From Thermoleophilia bacterium (GTDB taxonomy: Bacteria; Actinomycetota; Thermoleophilia; Gaiellales; JAICJC01): a stretch of 33,277 bases of DNA. Positions within the stretch are counted from its first letter, which is position 1, and each line of letters starts with the position of its first letter. A model generated the notes under the pieces. It saw only the letters and a program-made list of their open reading frames with translations. It did not search any database and was not told the DNA's origin. Of the stretch, positions 16,318 to 25,377 are shown one piece after another. Position numbers and translations under genes: made by a program. Where the stretch lies: NCBI GenBank assembly GCA_025928435.1, contig JAICJM010000018.1, positions 1 through 33,277 of the forward strand, read 5' to 3'.

Positions 16318-16896
16318 ATGACCGCAACCGCGGCGATCACCGGCAGCCGCGTGCACCCGGTGCTCCACATCACGAGCACGACGCTCAGCCCGAAGGTGTT
16401 CTATCCGCTCGTCCGCGACGGCTTCCGCGACTTCGCCACCTACCGGTTCACGCTCAACGAGGCCGCGAGCGGATCGGTGCAGATCTTCAACGCGAAGGGC
16501 AAGCTCACACGGTCGTTCCCGTTCACGGGCCGGGATCACTTCTCGGTGGCCTGGGGCGGTGCGAACCGCTTCGGCGGGCGGGTCAAGCCGGGGTTCTACC
16601 GCTTCCGGGTCACGGCGCACCTGCCCGGGCGACGGGCGACGAGCGGCTACCTGCGGGAGCAGGTCAAAACCGACTTCCGTCTACGGTTCGTCCTCCCGCG
16701 CGGGGCGAAGGTAACGCTCCTCACCCATGTCGTGCGGGCCGGCATCACGCCGTGCCGGCACAAGGTGTGGACGACCAGCCACACGGGCCGCATCCACCGC
16801 GCAACCTTCACGCACGGCAGCCTGAACAACTTCTCGCAGTGCGACATCGGCAGGCTCTCGCTGAGGTACGGGGTCACGCACAAGATCCGTATCTGA
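16318..16896 (+). CDS. FlgD-Ig-like domain protein, possibly truncated
   Basis: 192 residues. The middle part (about residues 20-105) resembles the FlgD-type Ig-like domain at the end of many secreted proteins: VRDGFRDFATYRFTLNEAA, VQIFNAKGKLTRSF, then GGRVKPGFYRFRVTA. The remaining part has two Cys residues and no recognised fold. No signal peptide or Shine-Dalgarno sequence accompanies ATG 16318, and the frame is open further upstream without a convincing start. It may therefore be the 3' remnant of a longer exported protein. Confidence 0.55.
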   Translation: MTATAAITGSRVHPVLHITSTTLSPKVFYPLVRDGFRDFATYRFTLNEAASGSVQIFNAKGKLTRSFPFTGRDHFSVAWGGANRFGGRVKPGFYRFRVTAHLPGRRATSGYLREQVKTDFRLRFVLPRGAKVTLLTHVVRAGITPCRHKVWTTSHTGRIHRATFTHGSLNNFSQCDIGRLSLRYGVTHKIRI

Positions 16897-16957
16897 CGGA
16901 TTCCTCGGCGGCGGCCGGGCGGGCGGGTCGGCCGCTGAACGATCGCCCCGCGCGGAG

Positions 16958-16987
16958 CGGGCGCGACCCCTGCCGAGGTCGCGCCCG
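16958..16987. terminator. Strong hairpin between convergent genes
   Basis: CGGGCGCGACC and GGTCGCGCCCG form a perfect 11-bp stem with an 8-nt loop between the stops at 16896 and 17018. Probably a bidirectional terminator, without a T-tract. Confidence 0.6.
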
Positions 16988-17017
16988 CCCGCCGTGCCCG
17001 TCTGCGTGCTCCGTCCG

Positions 17018-18409
17018 CTACGCCGCCGGGCGGATGTTCTGGTTGACGCGGAAGAGGTTGTCCGAGTCGTAGGCGGCCTTGATCCTGATCAGCCGCTCGT
17101 AGTTGCCCCGGTAGGTGGCGCGGACGCGCTCCTGGCCCTCGTCCATCATGAAGTTGACGTAGGCGCCGCCGGCCGAGTGCGGGTGCGTCGCGTCCCAGTA
17201 GCCCTTCGTCCAGGCCGTGATGGCCGCAGCGTTGGCCGGGTCGGGGTCGACGCCCACGATCACCTCGGCCCACGTGGCGTCGCGGTAGCTGAACGGCGTC
17301 GCGTCCTCGGCGACGTCGTGCACGGCCCCGTCGATCGGGTACATGTGCATCGTCGACTGGCCGGAGGGCATCTGCGGCCCCCACTCCTCGTGCGCCGCGA
17401 TCGCGGGATCGGACAGCGTCCGCACGAAGTCGGCCCGCCAGTACCACTGGTGGCCCTTCGGGTAGAGCGGGTCGAAGAAGCCCTGGAGCGCGGGGAACGG
17501 CAGCGCATGCGGGCCGTGCAGGAGCGGCGTCCCGACCTCGGTCATCGGCTTGATCTCCGCGAGCGCCTGCTCCTCCGATCCCAGGTGGCACCAGACAATG
17601 GCCGCCACCGGCGTCCCGTGGAGCTCCTCCGGGAACGGCGGCGCCGGGGGCACCGACGTGAAGGCGAAGAAGCCGTTCAGGTCGCGGTCGGCCGCGGGCA
17701 GGAACTCGCGGTAGGCCCGCAGCACCTCGCCCGCCTGGTCGATCGGCCAGAACGTCGGCCCGGCGACGACCGTGCTCACCGGGTGCAGCTGGAACTCGAA
17801 CGCCGTCACGACGCCGAAGTTGCCTCCTCCGCCGCGGATCGCCCAGAAGAGATCCGGGTTCTCCTGCACGCTCGCGTGGGCGCGCGTCCCGTCGGCGAGC
17901 ACCACGTCGGCGCCGAGCAGGTTGTCGATGGACAGGCCGTACCTGCGGGCCAGGTGGCCGATGCCGCCGCCGAGCGTGAGCCCGCCGACGCCCGTGGTCG
18001 AGATGATCCCGCTCGGCGTGGCCAGGCCGGCCTCGCCCGTCGCCCTGTCGACCTCGCCCCACGTCGCGCCGCCCTCGACGCGGACGGTGCGCCGGTCGGC
18101 GTCGACCGTGATGCCGCGCATGAGGCCGAGGTCGATCACGAGCCCGTCGTCGACGGTGCCGAGGCCGCCGCCGTTGTGCCCGCCGCCGCGCACGGCGACC
18201 GGGACCTCGTGCCGGCGGGCGAAGTTGACCGCCGCGGACACGTCGTCGGGCGACGCGCACCGGGCGATCAACGCCGGGCGCCGGTCGATCATCGCGTTGT
18301 AGACGGCCCGGGCCTCGTCGTACCCGGGATCGTCCGGGCCGATCAGCTGCCCGCCGAAGCCGGCCAGCTCTCGTCCCGCGAGCTCTGCCAGTGATGCCGT
18401 GGTTGCCAC
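17018..18409 (-). CDS. FAD-linked oxidoreductase (PCMH/BBE type)
   Basis: A flavoprotein of 463 residues. The PCMH-type FAD-binding domain carries the FAD-linking His motif RGGGHNGGG, then LTLGGGIGHLARRYGLSIDN. It ends in a BBE domain, YDSDNLFRVNQNI, the family's C-terminal signature. The position often occupied by a second, cysteinyl FAD link holds Ile in TPSGIISTTGVGG, so a single covalent bond is expected. The substrate is unknown; relatives oxidise alcohols, sugars or alkaloids with O2. A GTG start with AAGGAG 5 nt upstream and a TAGCAT box further up mark expression, divergent from the LAL regulator. Confidence 0.9.
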   Translation of the reverse strand: MATTASLAELAGRELAGFGGQLIGPDDPGYDEARAVYNAMIDRRPALIARCASPDDVSAAVNFARRHEVPVAVRGGGHNGGGLGTVDDGLVIDLGLMRGITVDADRRTVRVEGGATWGEVDRATGEAGLATPSGIISTTGVGGLTLGGGIGHLARRYGLSIDNLLGADVVLADGTRAHASVQENPDLFWAIRGGGGNFGVVTAFEFQLHPVSTVVAGPTFWPIDQAGEVLRAYREFLPAADRDLNGFFAFTSVPPAPPFPEELHGTPVAAIVWCHLGSEEQALAEIKPMTEVGTPLLHGPHALPFPALQGFFDPLYPKGHQWYWRADFVRTLSDPAIAAHEEWGPQMPSGQSTMHMYPIDGAVHDVAEDATPFSYRDATWAEVIVGVDPDPANAAAITAWTKGYWDATHPHSAGGAYVNFMMDEGQERVRATYRGNYERLIRIKAAYDSDNLFRVNQNIRPAA

Positions 18410-18537
18410 TGCGTCTCCTTGTCTGTGCGTTTGCCTCTCTGGACGAGCATGCTACGAAGGCGCCGGATGGCCCGCATAACGGGGATTGACCCAATCTCGA
18501 CGCGGGCCGACGCCGCGTGGGATGATCAGAATTGACT

Positions 18538-21537
18538 ATGCCGGCGCTCGATCCTGCAGCCGAGCTCCCCGGTTCGCTGCGCCTGACGCCATCCTTCCCG
18601 TTCGTCGGGCGGCCGCGCGAGCTGGCGCTCCTTCGCTCCCTCATGCCGCGGGCCGGAGGCGAGGGTCGCCGGGTTGCGCTCGTGGGCGGCGAGGCGGGGT
18701 CGGGCAAGAGCCGGCTCGTGCGCGAGTTCGCCCACGAGGCCGCCCGGGAGGGCGCGCTCGTCCTCTACGGCGGCTGCGACGCGGTCGTGCGCATCCCCTA
18801 CCAGCCTGTGGCGGAGGCGCTCGCCCACCTGGCGCGGGTGACCGACCCCGATCAGCTGCGCAGCGACCTCGGCGCCGGCGGGGGCGAGCTCACCCGCCTG
18901 ATCCCCGACCTGGTCGCCCGGGCCGGCCCGCTGCCCGACCCGGTCACCGCAGATCAGGACACCGAGCGCCACCGGCTCCACCAGGCGGCGGCCGAGCTGC
19001 TCGTGAACGCCTCGCGCCGGCGGCCGCTGCTCGTCATCCTCGAGGACGTCCACTGGGCCGACAACCCGACCCTGCACCTCCTGCGCCACCTGTCGCGCGC
19101 CGCCGCGGACGCCCGCATGCTGCTCGTCGCCACCTTCCGCGACCTCGAGGCGGACGTGCCGGCCGAGCTCTCCTCCGCGCTCGTCGACCTGCGCCGCACC
19201 GAGGGGGTCGTGCCGCTCCGGCTCGCCGGGCTCACGAGCGCGGAGATCGCGGAGCTGGTCGGGCAGGCGGCCGGGGGCGACCTGGGCGACGAGCTGCCGC
19301 GGCTGGCGGCGTCGATCCACGACCTGACCGAGGGGAACGCCTTCCTCGTGATCGAGCTGTGGCGGGCGCTGGTCGAGACCGGCGCGCTCGTGGTGGCGGA
19401 CGGCCACGCCCACCTGACACGCGCGCCGAAGGAGCTCGGGACCCCGGACACGGTGCGCGAGGTGGTGACGCAGCGGGTCGCGCGGCTCGGGGAGGAGACG
19501 ACGGCGGTGCTCGAGCTCGCCGCCGTCATCGGCCCGGAGTTCGACCTCGCCGTCCTGGCGCGCGGCACCGGCAGGGACGAGGCCTCGCTGCTCGGGTCGA
19601 TCGACCTCGCGCTGCGCAGCGGGATGGTGGCCGACGTCCCGGAGCGGCCGCTCGTCTACCGCTTCGCCCACGAGCTGGTGCGGCGGGCCCTCTACGACCG
19701 CCTCTCGGCGCCGCGCCGGGCCGAGCTGCACCTGTGCGCCGGCGAGGCGATCGAGTCGGGCTCGCCCCAGCCGTCGGCGCGTACGCTCGCGGATCTGGCC
19801 CACCACTTCACCGTCGCCGCGCCGCTGGGAGGGGCCGGCCGCGCCGTCGACTACAACCTGCGCGCGGCGGAGGCGGCGACCGCCGCCCTCGCATTCGACG
19901 AGGCCGTGGAGGCGCTGCGCACGGTGCTGCGGCTGGGCATCGCCGAGCTGCAGCAGCGGGCCGAGATCGAGCTCGCGCTCGGCACCGCCTGCTACCGGGC
20001 CGGACGCGGCTCCGAGGCCCTGGACGCCTACCGCGGGGTGGCCGACATCGCGCGCGCCGAGGGCGACGCCGACCTCTTCGCCCGCGCCGCCGTCGGGTTC
20101 GAGAACTCGTGCTGGCGGATGGCCGCCGTCGACGCCGGGGCGCTCGAGTTCCTCACCGAGGCCGCGGCGATGCTGGGCGAGGAGGACTCGGGCCTCCGCG
20201 TGATGGTGCTCTCCGGGCAGGCCCGCGCGTGCGCGTTCCTGGGCGACCACGACCGCGGCGCCGCGCTGCGGCACGCGTCGATCGAGATGGCGCGCCGGCT
20301 CTGCGACCGGCCGGCGCTCGCCACCGTCCTGATGCGCGCCTACTGGGCCCGGGGCACGACGGGACTGGACGAGATCCTCGACATGCTCACCGAGTCCCGC
20401 GACCTGGCCGCGGAGATGGGCGACATCGAGCTCCAGGCCGAGGCGATGGAGTGGCGCATCTCGGCGCTGATCGCGCTCGGCGACCTCGAGTCGGCCCGGC
20501 AGGAGCTGGCGGAGGTGTACGAGATGGCCAGCCGGGTCGGCCAGCCGTTCATCATCCACGTGGCCCAGCACTACCGCTCGACGATCGCCCTCAGCGACGG
20601 CCGGCTGGCCGAGGCGGAGGAGACGGCGGAGCGCTCCTTCGAGTGGGGCCGGCTGCTGACCGGCCGCGACCCGACCGCCACCTACGGCGTCCAGATGTTC
20701 GGCATCCGGCGCGAGCAGGGCCGGCTGGCCGAGCTGGCGCCGGTGGTGCGGATCCTGGCGGCCAGCAAGGACCGGGGCGGCGCCTGGGGCCCCGGCCTGG
20801 CGGCGGTGCTGGCGGAGCTCGGCATGCACGACGAGGCCCGCCGCGAGCTCGCGCGGGTGCGCGAGAAGGGGCTGATCGAGCTGCGGACCGGCCTGTGGCT
20901 CGCGTCGCTCGTCTACCTCGCCGATGCGGTCGCGCTGGTCGGCGACGCCGCACTCGCGGCCGAGGTCTACACGGAGCTCCTGCCGAGCGCGGGCAGCATC
21001 GTGACGGTCGGCCACGGCGTCGCCTGCTACGGGTCGGCCGACCGCTACCTGGGCGTCGTCGCCGCCACGGCGGGCGAGCGCGAGGTCGCCCGGGGCCACC
21101 TGGAGGTCGCGCTCGAGGTCGAGCGGTCGATGGGCGCCTGGACGTGGCTCGCCCACAGCCAGTACGCCCTGGGGAAGCTGCTCGTCGAGGCGGGCGGCGA
21201 CGATCGCGCCCGCGGCCGGGAGCTGCTGCAGGAGTCGGCGGCGCTCGCCGAGCGGATCGGGATGCCGACGTTGCTCGGCCGAGTGCGGGCCGAAGGCGGC
21301 CTGGGCCCGCGGCGCCCGCCTCCCGACGGGCTCTCGCCGCGCGAGCTGCAGATCCTGCGTCTGGTCGCGAAGGGGCTCAGCAACCGCGAGATCGGCGAGC
21401 GGCTCGTCGTCAGCGAGCACACCGCCGCCAACCACGTGCGCAGCATCCTGCGCAAGACCGGCTGCGCGAACCGCACCGAGGCCGCCGCCTACGCGTACGG
21501 TCGCGGGCTCACGGCGGCGCCGGCGGGACACGAGTAG
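18538..21537 (+). CDS. LAL-type LuxR-family ATPase transcriptional regulator
   Basis: A large STAND-type regulator of 999 residues. An N-terminal AAA/ATPase module has Walker A (GGEAGSGKS) and Walker B (LLVILEDVHWAD). A long alpha-helical TPR-like region spans about 400-915. The C-terminal LuxR/GerE helix-turn-helix reads LSPRELQILRLVAKGLSNRE and then IGERLVVSEHTAANHVRSIL. Such proteins act as ligand-gated activators. It is divergent from the FAD oxidoreductase gene and separated from it by 128 nt, making that gene a possible target. ATG 18538 is preferred over an upstream TTG. Confidence 0.92.
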   Translation: MPALDPAAELPGSLRLTPSFPFVGRPRELALLRSLMPRAGGEGRRVALVGGEAGSGKSRLVREFAHEAAREGALVLYGGCDAVVRIPYQPVAEALAHLARVTDPDQLRSDLGAGGGELTRLIPDLVARAGPLPDPVTADQDTERHRLHQAAAELLVNASRRRPLLVILEDVHWADNPTLHLLRHLSRAAADARMLLVATFRDLEADVPAELSSALVDLRRTEGVVPLRLAGLTSAEIAELVGQAAGGDLGDELPRLAASIHDLTEGNAFLVIELWRALVETGALVVADGHAHLTRAPKELGTPDTVREVVTQRVARLGEETTAVLELAAVIGPEFDLAVLARGTGRDEASLLGSIDLALRSGMVADVPERPLVYRFAHELVRRALYDRLSAPRRAELHLCAGEAIESGSPQPSARTLADLAHHFTVAAPLGGAGRAVDYNLRAAEAATAALAFDEAVEALRTVLRLGIAELQQRAEIELALGTACYRAGRGSEALDAYRGVADIARAEGDADLFARAAVGFENSCWRMAAVDAGALEFLTEAAAMLGEEDSGLRVMVLSGQARACAFLGDHDRGAALRHASIEMARRLCDRPALATVLMRAYWARGTTGLDEILDMLTESRDLAAEMGDIELQAEAMEWRISALIALGDLESARQELAEVYEMASRVGQPFIIHVAQHYRSTIALSDGRLAEAEETAERSFEWGRLLTGRDPTATYGVQMFGIRREQGRLAELAPVVRILAASKDRGGAWGPGLAAVLAELGMHDEARRELARVREKGLIELRTGLWLASLVYLADAVALVGDAALAAEVYTELLPSAGSIVTVGHGVACYGSADRYLGVVAATAGEREVARGHLEVALEVERSMGAWTWLAHSQYALGKLLVEAGGDDRARGRELLQESAALAERIGMPTLLGRVRAEGGLGPRRPPPDGLSPRELQILRLVAKGLSNREIGERLVVSEHTAANHVRSILRKTGCANRTEAAAYAYGRGLTAAPAGHE

Positions 21538-21540
21538 CAT
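21535..21540 (+). promoter_or_regulatory. Candidate -10 box of DUF4242 gene
   Basis: TAGCAT, overlapping the stop codon of the regulator gene, ends 6 nt before ATG 21547. Leaderless spacing; suggests the downstream genes have their own promoter. Confidence 0.45.
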
Positions 21541-21546
21541 GTCGGA

Positions 21547-21807
21547 ATGCCCCTCTTCCTGATCGAGCGCAGCTTCGCCGAGCAACTCGAGCTGACCGAC
21601 GAGGACGTGCGCCTCATCGTCGACGTGAACGCCGACGAGGGCGTGCGATGGCTGTTCTCGTTCCTCTCCGCCGACCGGCACCGCTCGTACTGCCTGTACG
21701 AGGCGCCTTCGGCCGAGGAGATCATGGTCGCCGCCCGGCGCGCGAACGTCCCCGTCGACCAGATCGTCCCCGTCGACCGGTTCGTCCCCGAAGTCGCCGG
21801 CGCCTGA
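21547..21807 (+). CDS. DUF4242 protein (SCO4226-like)
   Basis: 86 residues. The pattern MPLFLIERSF, GVRWLFSFLSADRHRSYCLYEAPSAE and VPVDQIVPVDRF is diagnostic of DUF4242, a ferredoxin-like fold dimer. The Streptomyces member SCO4226 was described as nickel-binding; whether metal binding applies here is unknown. It is followed after 7 nt by the methyltransferase gene. Confidence 0.85.
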   Translation: MPLFLIERSFAEQLELTDEDVRLIVDVNADEGVRWLFSFLSADRHRSYCLYEAPSAEEIMVAARRANVPVDQIVPVDRFVPEVAGA

Positions 21808-21814
21808 CCCAGGC

Positions 21815-22468
21815 ATGAGCGACGCCTGGAGCGCGCGCGCCGACGCGTACCGGGACAGCCCGACCCACCGGGAGGGAGACGACCTGGACGCGCTCGTGGC
21901 CTGGTGCGAGCCGGGCCCGGACGTCGAGGCGCTCGACGTCGCGACCGGCGGCGGGCATGTCGCCCGCCGGCTGGCCGAGGCCGGCTGCCGCGTCACCACG
22001 TGCGACGCCGCCGAGGGCATGGGCCCCGACGTCGTGTGCCCGGCCGAGGCGCTTCCGTTCCCGGATGGAAGCTTCGAGGCCGTCGCCTGCCGCATCGCCG
22101 CCCATCACTTCACGGACGGCGCCGCGGCCGTGCGCGAGATGGCGCGGGTAACGCGCCGGCTGGTCGTGGTCGAGGACACGCTCTACGCCGACGAGCGGGT
22201 CGAGGAGGCCGAGCGGCTGCGCGATCCGACCCACGTGCGCTCCTACACCGAGCCGGAGTGGCGCGAGTTCATGGAGGCGGCCGGGCTCGCCGTCGAGCGA
22301 GCCGGGCACTTCCCCAAGCGCCACCCGGTCGAGCCGTGGCTGGCCCGGGTCGGCTGCACGGGCGAGACGGCCGCGCGCGTACGCGAGCTGCTCGCCCACC
22401 GGATGGCGGCGGACGAGCCCGTCTGGCTCGACACCAAGCTCCTCATCCGCGGCCGCCGTGGGAGCTAG
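21815..22468 (+). CDS. Class I SAM-dependent methyltransferase
   Basis: 217 residues of the UbiE/Methyltransf_11 type. Motif I is ALDVATGGGHVARRLAEAG, the acidic residue after strand 2 is in VTTCDAAEGM, and motif II/III read LPFPDGSFEAVACRIAAHHF. The C-terminal YTEPEWREFMEAAGL helix is typical. The substrate is unknown. It lies between the DUF4242 and AlkZ-like genes with short gaps (7 and 3 nt), so it is probably cotranscribed. Confidence 0.88.
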   Translation: MSDAWSARADAYRDSPTHREGDDLDALVAWCEPGPDVEALDVATGGGHVARRLAEAGCRVTTCDAAEGMGPDVVCPAEALPFPDGSFEAVACRIAAHHFTDGAAAVREMARVTRRLVVVEDTLYADERVEEAERLRDPTHVRSYTEPEWREFMEAAGLAVERAGHFPKRHPVEPWLARVGCTGETAARVRELLAHRMAADEPVWLDTKLLIRGRRGS

Positions 22469-22471
22469 GCG

Positions 22472-23509
22472 GTGGCCGAGCGGGCCCTGAGCGAGCGGGC
22501 GCTCAACCGCGCCCTGCTCGCCCGGCAGATGCTGCTCGAGCGGCGCGGCGGGCGCCTCGCCGACGCGGTCGACCGGCTGGGAGGCCTCCAGACGCAGTAC
22601 GCGCCGTCCGGCTACATCGGCCTCTGGAGCCGGCTCGACGGGTTCGCCCGGGCCGACCTCACGCGCGCCCTCGAGCGGCGGGCGATCGTCCAGGGCACGA
22701 TCATGCGGGCGACGATCCACATGGTCTCGGCGGCCGACTACCCGCTGCTCGTCGCCGGCGTCCGCGACGCGCGCCGGGACTGGTGGCTGAAGGCGCACCG
22801 CAACCGGATCGAGGCCGCGACCGTGGCCGAGGCGGCCGCGCGAGCGCGGGCCCTGCTCGCGGACGGGCCGCTGCGGCGGACCGAGCTCGTGCGCCGGCTG
22901 GGCGTGACGTCCGACCTGTGGAACGGGATCGGCCTCTGGGTCGACCTGCTGCGGGCGCCGCCGCCGGGCACGTGGGAGCAGCGCCGCGCCGACCTGTACG
23001 TCGCCGCCGGCGACTGGCTGGAGCCGACCGAGCCCGGCCGGGACGCGGGGATCGAGCACCTCGTCCGCCGCTACCTGACCGGCTTCGGGCCGGCGTCCGT
23101 GCGCGACATCGCGAGCTGCCGGGCTGCCGCCCGCCGTCGTCAGGCCCGTCGTCGAGCGGGTCGCGCCGCGCCGCTTCCGCGACGAGGCGGGCGGCATGCT
23201 GGTCGACCTCCCCCGCGCCCCCATCCCGGACGAGGACACGCCGGCGCCGGTCCGGTTCCTGGGCACATGGGACGCGATGCTGCTCGTCCACGCACGTCGC
23301 ACGGGCGTCCTGCCCGAGCGGTTCCGGCCGATCCTCTTCAACACGAAGACGCCCCAGTCGCTGCCGACGTTCCTCGTCGACGGCCGGGTCGCGGGCAGCT
23401 GGCGCTACGAGGACGGGCGGGTCGTGACGACGGCGTTCGAGCCGCTGCCCGCGGGGCGGAGCGCGAGGTGGCCGCCGAGGCCGAGCGCCTGGCGGCATTC
23501 ATGGCCTGA
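22472..23509 (+). pseudogene. AlkZ/YcaQ-like winged-helix (HTH_42) gene with two frameshifts
   Basis: Resembles the HTH_42/DUF1006 family, which includes DNA glycosylases such as AlkZ and YcaQ that unhook crosslinks. The N-terminal part is intact, including the QxQ position in RLGGLQTQYAPSGYIGLWSR, a candidate catalytic motif. Near 23115 the family sequence moves to another frame (LPPAVVRPVVERVAPRRF, then DEDTPAPVRFLGTWDAMLL), and near 23457 it returns to the original frame to end ERLAAFMA. The first shift looks like loss of two bases (or gain of one), the second the reverse, so the stop is reached in register. Either a mutant with compensating shifts or two sequencing errors; the protein as translated would have a scrambled centre. 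Confidence 0.75.
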
Positions 23510-23510
23510 G

Positions 23511-24134
23511 TCAGGCCGTCCGCTCGAGCAGCGCCCGGATCGCCGCCTTCGGCTCGCCGGCCACCGGCGGGCCGTGGTCGAGACACAGCACCGCGAACGG
23601 CAGGTCGAGCAGGCGCTCGACGCTCCTCCGGGTGGCCTCGGGGTCGTCGTGGTACTGGAGCGGGATGAAGTCGAGGTCCGCGTCCTCACCCCGGCCGAGC
23701 AGATCGGAGCAGAGGAGCACGCCTCCCTCGTCGCGCTCGAGCAGGAGGCAGAAGTGGACGTCCTCCGGTCCCGGCGTGTGCACGGCGAGCAGGCCGCCGG
23801 GGAGCGTGTCGCCGGCGCCGTAGCGGCGGTCGGGCTCCTCGTCCATCGGGGCCGTCCCCTGCGGCGCCCACACCGGCGCGCCGAGCTCCTGGCGGTAGCG
23901 CCAGGCGGAGCGCTGGTGACACTTGGCGGTGAGGCAGACTGCCGATGGGCGCGGGAGGGCCGCCAACGCCTCCGGCGCAAGCTGCACCGGGTCGACGAGG
24001 ACGACCTCGCCGTTCGCCGCGACCAGCTGCGAGCTCGAGATCGAGCCGCCGATGGCACGGTTGTGGATGCGCCAGTGCCAGACGCCGGGCGCTGCCTCCT
24101 CGCACGACCGGGCGATCTCGACCGGCTCCGTCAT
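23511..24134 (-). CDS. MBL-fold protein with degenerate metal motif
   Basis: 207 residues with the layout of a metallo-beta-lactamase fold: early strand EVVLVDPVQL, mid-domain VHTPGPEDVHFCLLLER, SDLLG and a final LDHGPPV. The hallmark HxHxDH is missing; in its place is CLTAKCHQRSAWRYR. The protein may thus bind no metal or bind it differently. The stop lies one base from the stop of the convergent AlkZ-like gene. ATG 24134 is chosen because a GGGGGA stretch precedes it. Confidence 0.72.
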   Translation of the reverse strand: MTEPVEIARSCEEAAPGVWHWRIHNRAIGGSISSSQLVAANGEVVLVDPVQLAPEALAALPRPSAVCLTAKCHQRSAWRYRQELGAPVWAPQGTAPMDEEPDRRYGAGDTLPGGLLAVHTPGPEDVHFCLLLERDEGGVLLCSDLLGRGEDADLDFIPLQYHDDPEATRRSVERLLDLPFAVLCLDHGPPVAGEPKAAIRALLERTA

Positions 24135-24211
24135 CACATCCCCCAAAGTCCCCTCATGTGACGCAGGCCACAATCCACGCCGCGCCCGGGATCGTACTCA
24201 CCCTCGTCCTT

Positions 24212-24232
24212 CGGTGCCCCTTGCAGGCACCG
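24212..24232 (+). promoter_or_regulatory. 5'-UTR hairpin of TIGR03118 gene
   Basis: CGGTGCC, a 7-nt loop, then GGCACCG: a perfect 7-bp stem ending about 8 nt before the GAGGAGG ribosome-binding site. It may influence translation or mRNA stability; the role is inferred only. Confidence 0.35.
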
Positions 24233-24258
24233 GGTGAACTCGAGGAGGGGAGTTTCCG

Positions 24259-25320
24259 ATGCACCGCTCGAGATGGGGCCGGCGGTGGGGGCTGGCCGCG
24301 GCCGTGGCCATGGCCGTGCTCGCCGTGCCGGCGGCGGCGCTGGCACACGGGTACCGGCAGACGAACCTGGTCTCCGACCAGCCGGGCGTCGCCCAAATCA
24401 CCGATGCGAACCTCGTCAACGCCTGGGGCCTCGCCGCCGGGCCGACGACGCCGCTCTGGGTGGCCGACAACGGCACGAGCGCCGCCACGATCTACCCGGG
24501 CGCCGTTCACGGAATGCCGATCTCGATCGCACCGCTCGTGGTGTCGATCCCGGCCCAGGACCCGACCGGCCAGGTCTTCAACCCGACGATGGGCTTCCGG
24601 CAGGACGTGGGGGGCACGGCGACGCCGTCGCTCTTCATCTTCGATACCGAGACCGGCTCGATCGCGGCCTGGGCGCCGGGCACGACCACGGCGATCACCG
24701 AGTGGACGACGCCGGGCGCAATCTTCAAGGGCCTGGCCCTGGCCCGCGTGCACGGGCGCGGCCCGATGCTGTTCGCGGCCGACTTCGGCAACAACGCGGT
24801 GGACGTGTTCAACAGCCGCTTCCACCCCGTGAACACGCACGGCCGGTTCCGTGATCCGGGGCTGCCGCACGGCTTCGCGCCGTTCGGGATCCAGGCGATC
24901 GGCGGCCGGATCTACGTCAGCTACGCCAAGCAGGGCACGCCGCCCGACGAGGTCGACGCGCCCCACCTGGGCTACGTCGACGTCTACACGCCGCGCGGCC
25001 GCCTGATCCGGCGGCTGGCCAGCCGTGGTCCGCTGAACGCGCCGTGGGGCATGGCGCAGGCGCCCCGTCACTTCGGGCGCTTCAGCGGTGCGCTGCTCGT
25101 CGGCAACTTCGGCGACGGCCGCATCCACGCGTACGACATCCACACCGGCCACCTGATGGGGATGCTGCGGCGGCCGCACGGCGCGCCGGTCGTGATCGAC
25201 GGCCTGTGGGGTCTGCGCTTCGGCAACGGCGTCACCGGCGCTCGCAATGCGCTGCTCTTCAGCGCGGGCCCGGACGGCGAGTCGCACGGCCTGCTCGGCG
25301 AGCTGAGAGTGGCTCGGTAG
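24259..25320 (+). CDS. Secreted TIGR03118-family propeller-like protein
   Basis: 353 residues beginning with a clear signal peptide (RSRWGRR, an Ala/Val-rich core, cleavage near ALAHG). The mature part is a TIGR03118 protein: YRQTNLVSDQPGVA, NLVNAWGLAAGP, PLWVADNGTS, GRFRDPGLPHGFAPFG and DGLWGLRFGNG, the family's characteristic phrases. Structure is probably a beta-propeller; function unknown. A strong GAGGAGG ribosome-binding site lies just upstream of the ATG. It is divergent from the degenerate MBL gene, with 124 nt between. Confidence 0.9.
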   Translation: MHRSRWGRRWGLAAAVAMAVLAVPAAALAHGYRQTNLVSDQPGVAQITDANLVNAWGLAAGPTTPLWVADNGTSAATIYPGAVHGMPISIAPLVVSIPAQDPTGQVFNPTMGFRQDVGGTATPSLFIFDTETGSIAAWAPGTTTAITEWTTPGAIFKGLALARVHGRGPMLFAADFGNNAVDVFNSRFHPVNTHGRFRDPGLPHGFAPFGIQAIGGRIYVSYAKQGTPPDEVDAPHLGYVDVYTPRGRLIRRLASRGPLNAPWGMAQAPRHFGRFSGALLVGNFGDGRIHAYDIHTGHLMGMLRRPHGAPVVIDGLWGLRFGNGVTGARNALLFSAGPDGESHGLLGELRVAR

Positions 25321-25331
25321 CACAGGCGGAT

Positions 25332-25372
25332 GGGGCGGGTCGCTGCGCGGTCGACGCGCGGCGATCCGCCCC
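25332..25372. terminator. 18-bp hairpin between convergent genes
   Basis: Two 18-nt arms pair along their full length with only two G-U wobbles around a GTCGA loop. It lies between the stop of the TIGR03118 gene (25320) and that of the convergent hypothetical gene, so it likely terminates both. Confidence 0.7.
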
Positions 25373-25377
25373 TCGGA

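Noticed and set aside
18526..22095. Very long minus-strand open frame opposite the LAL regulator
   Set aside because: No domain or normal composition; it mirrors a real gene and reflects few stop codons at high GC.
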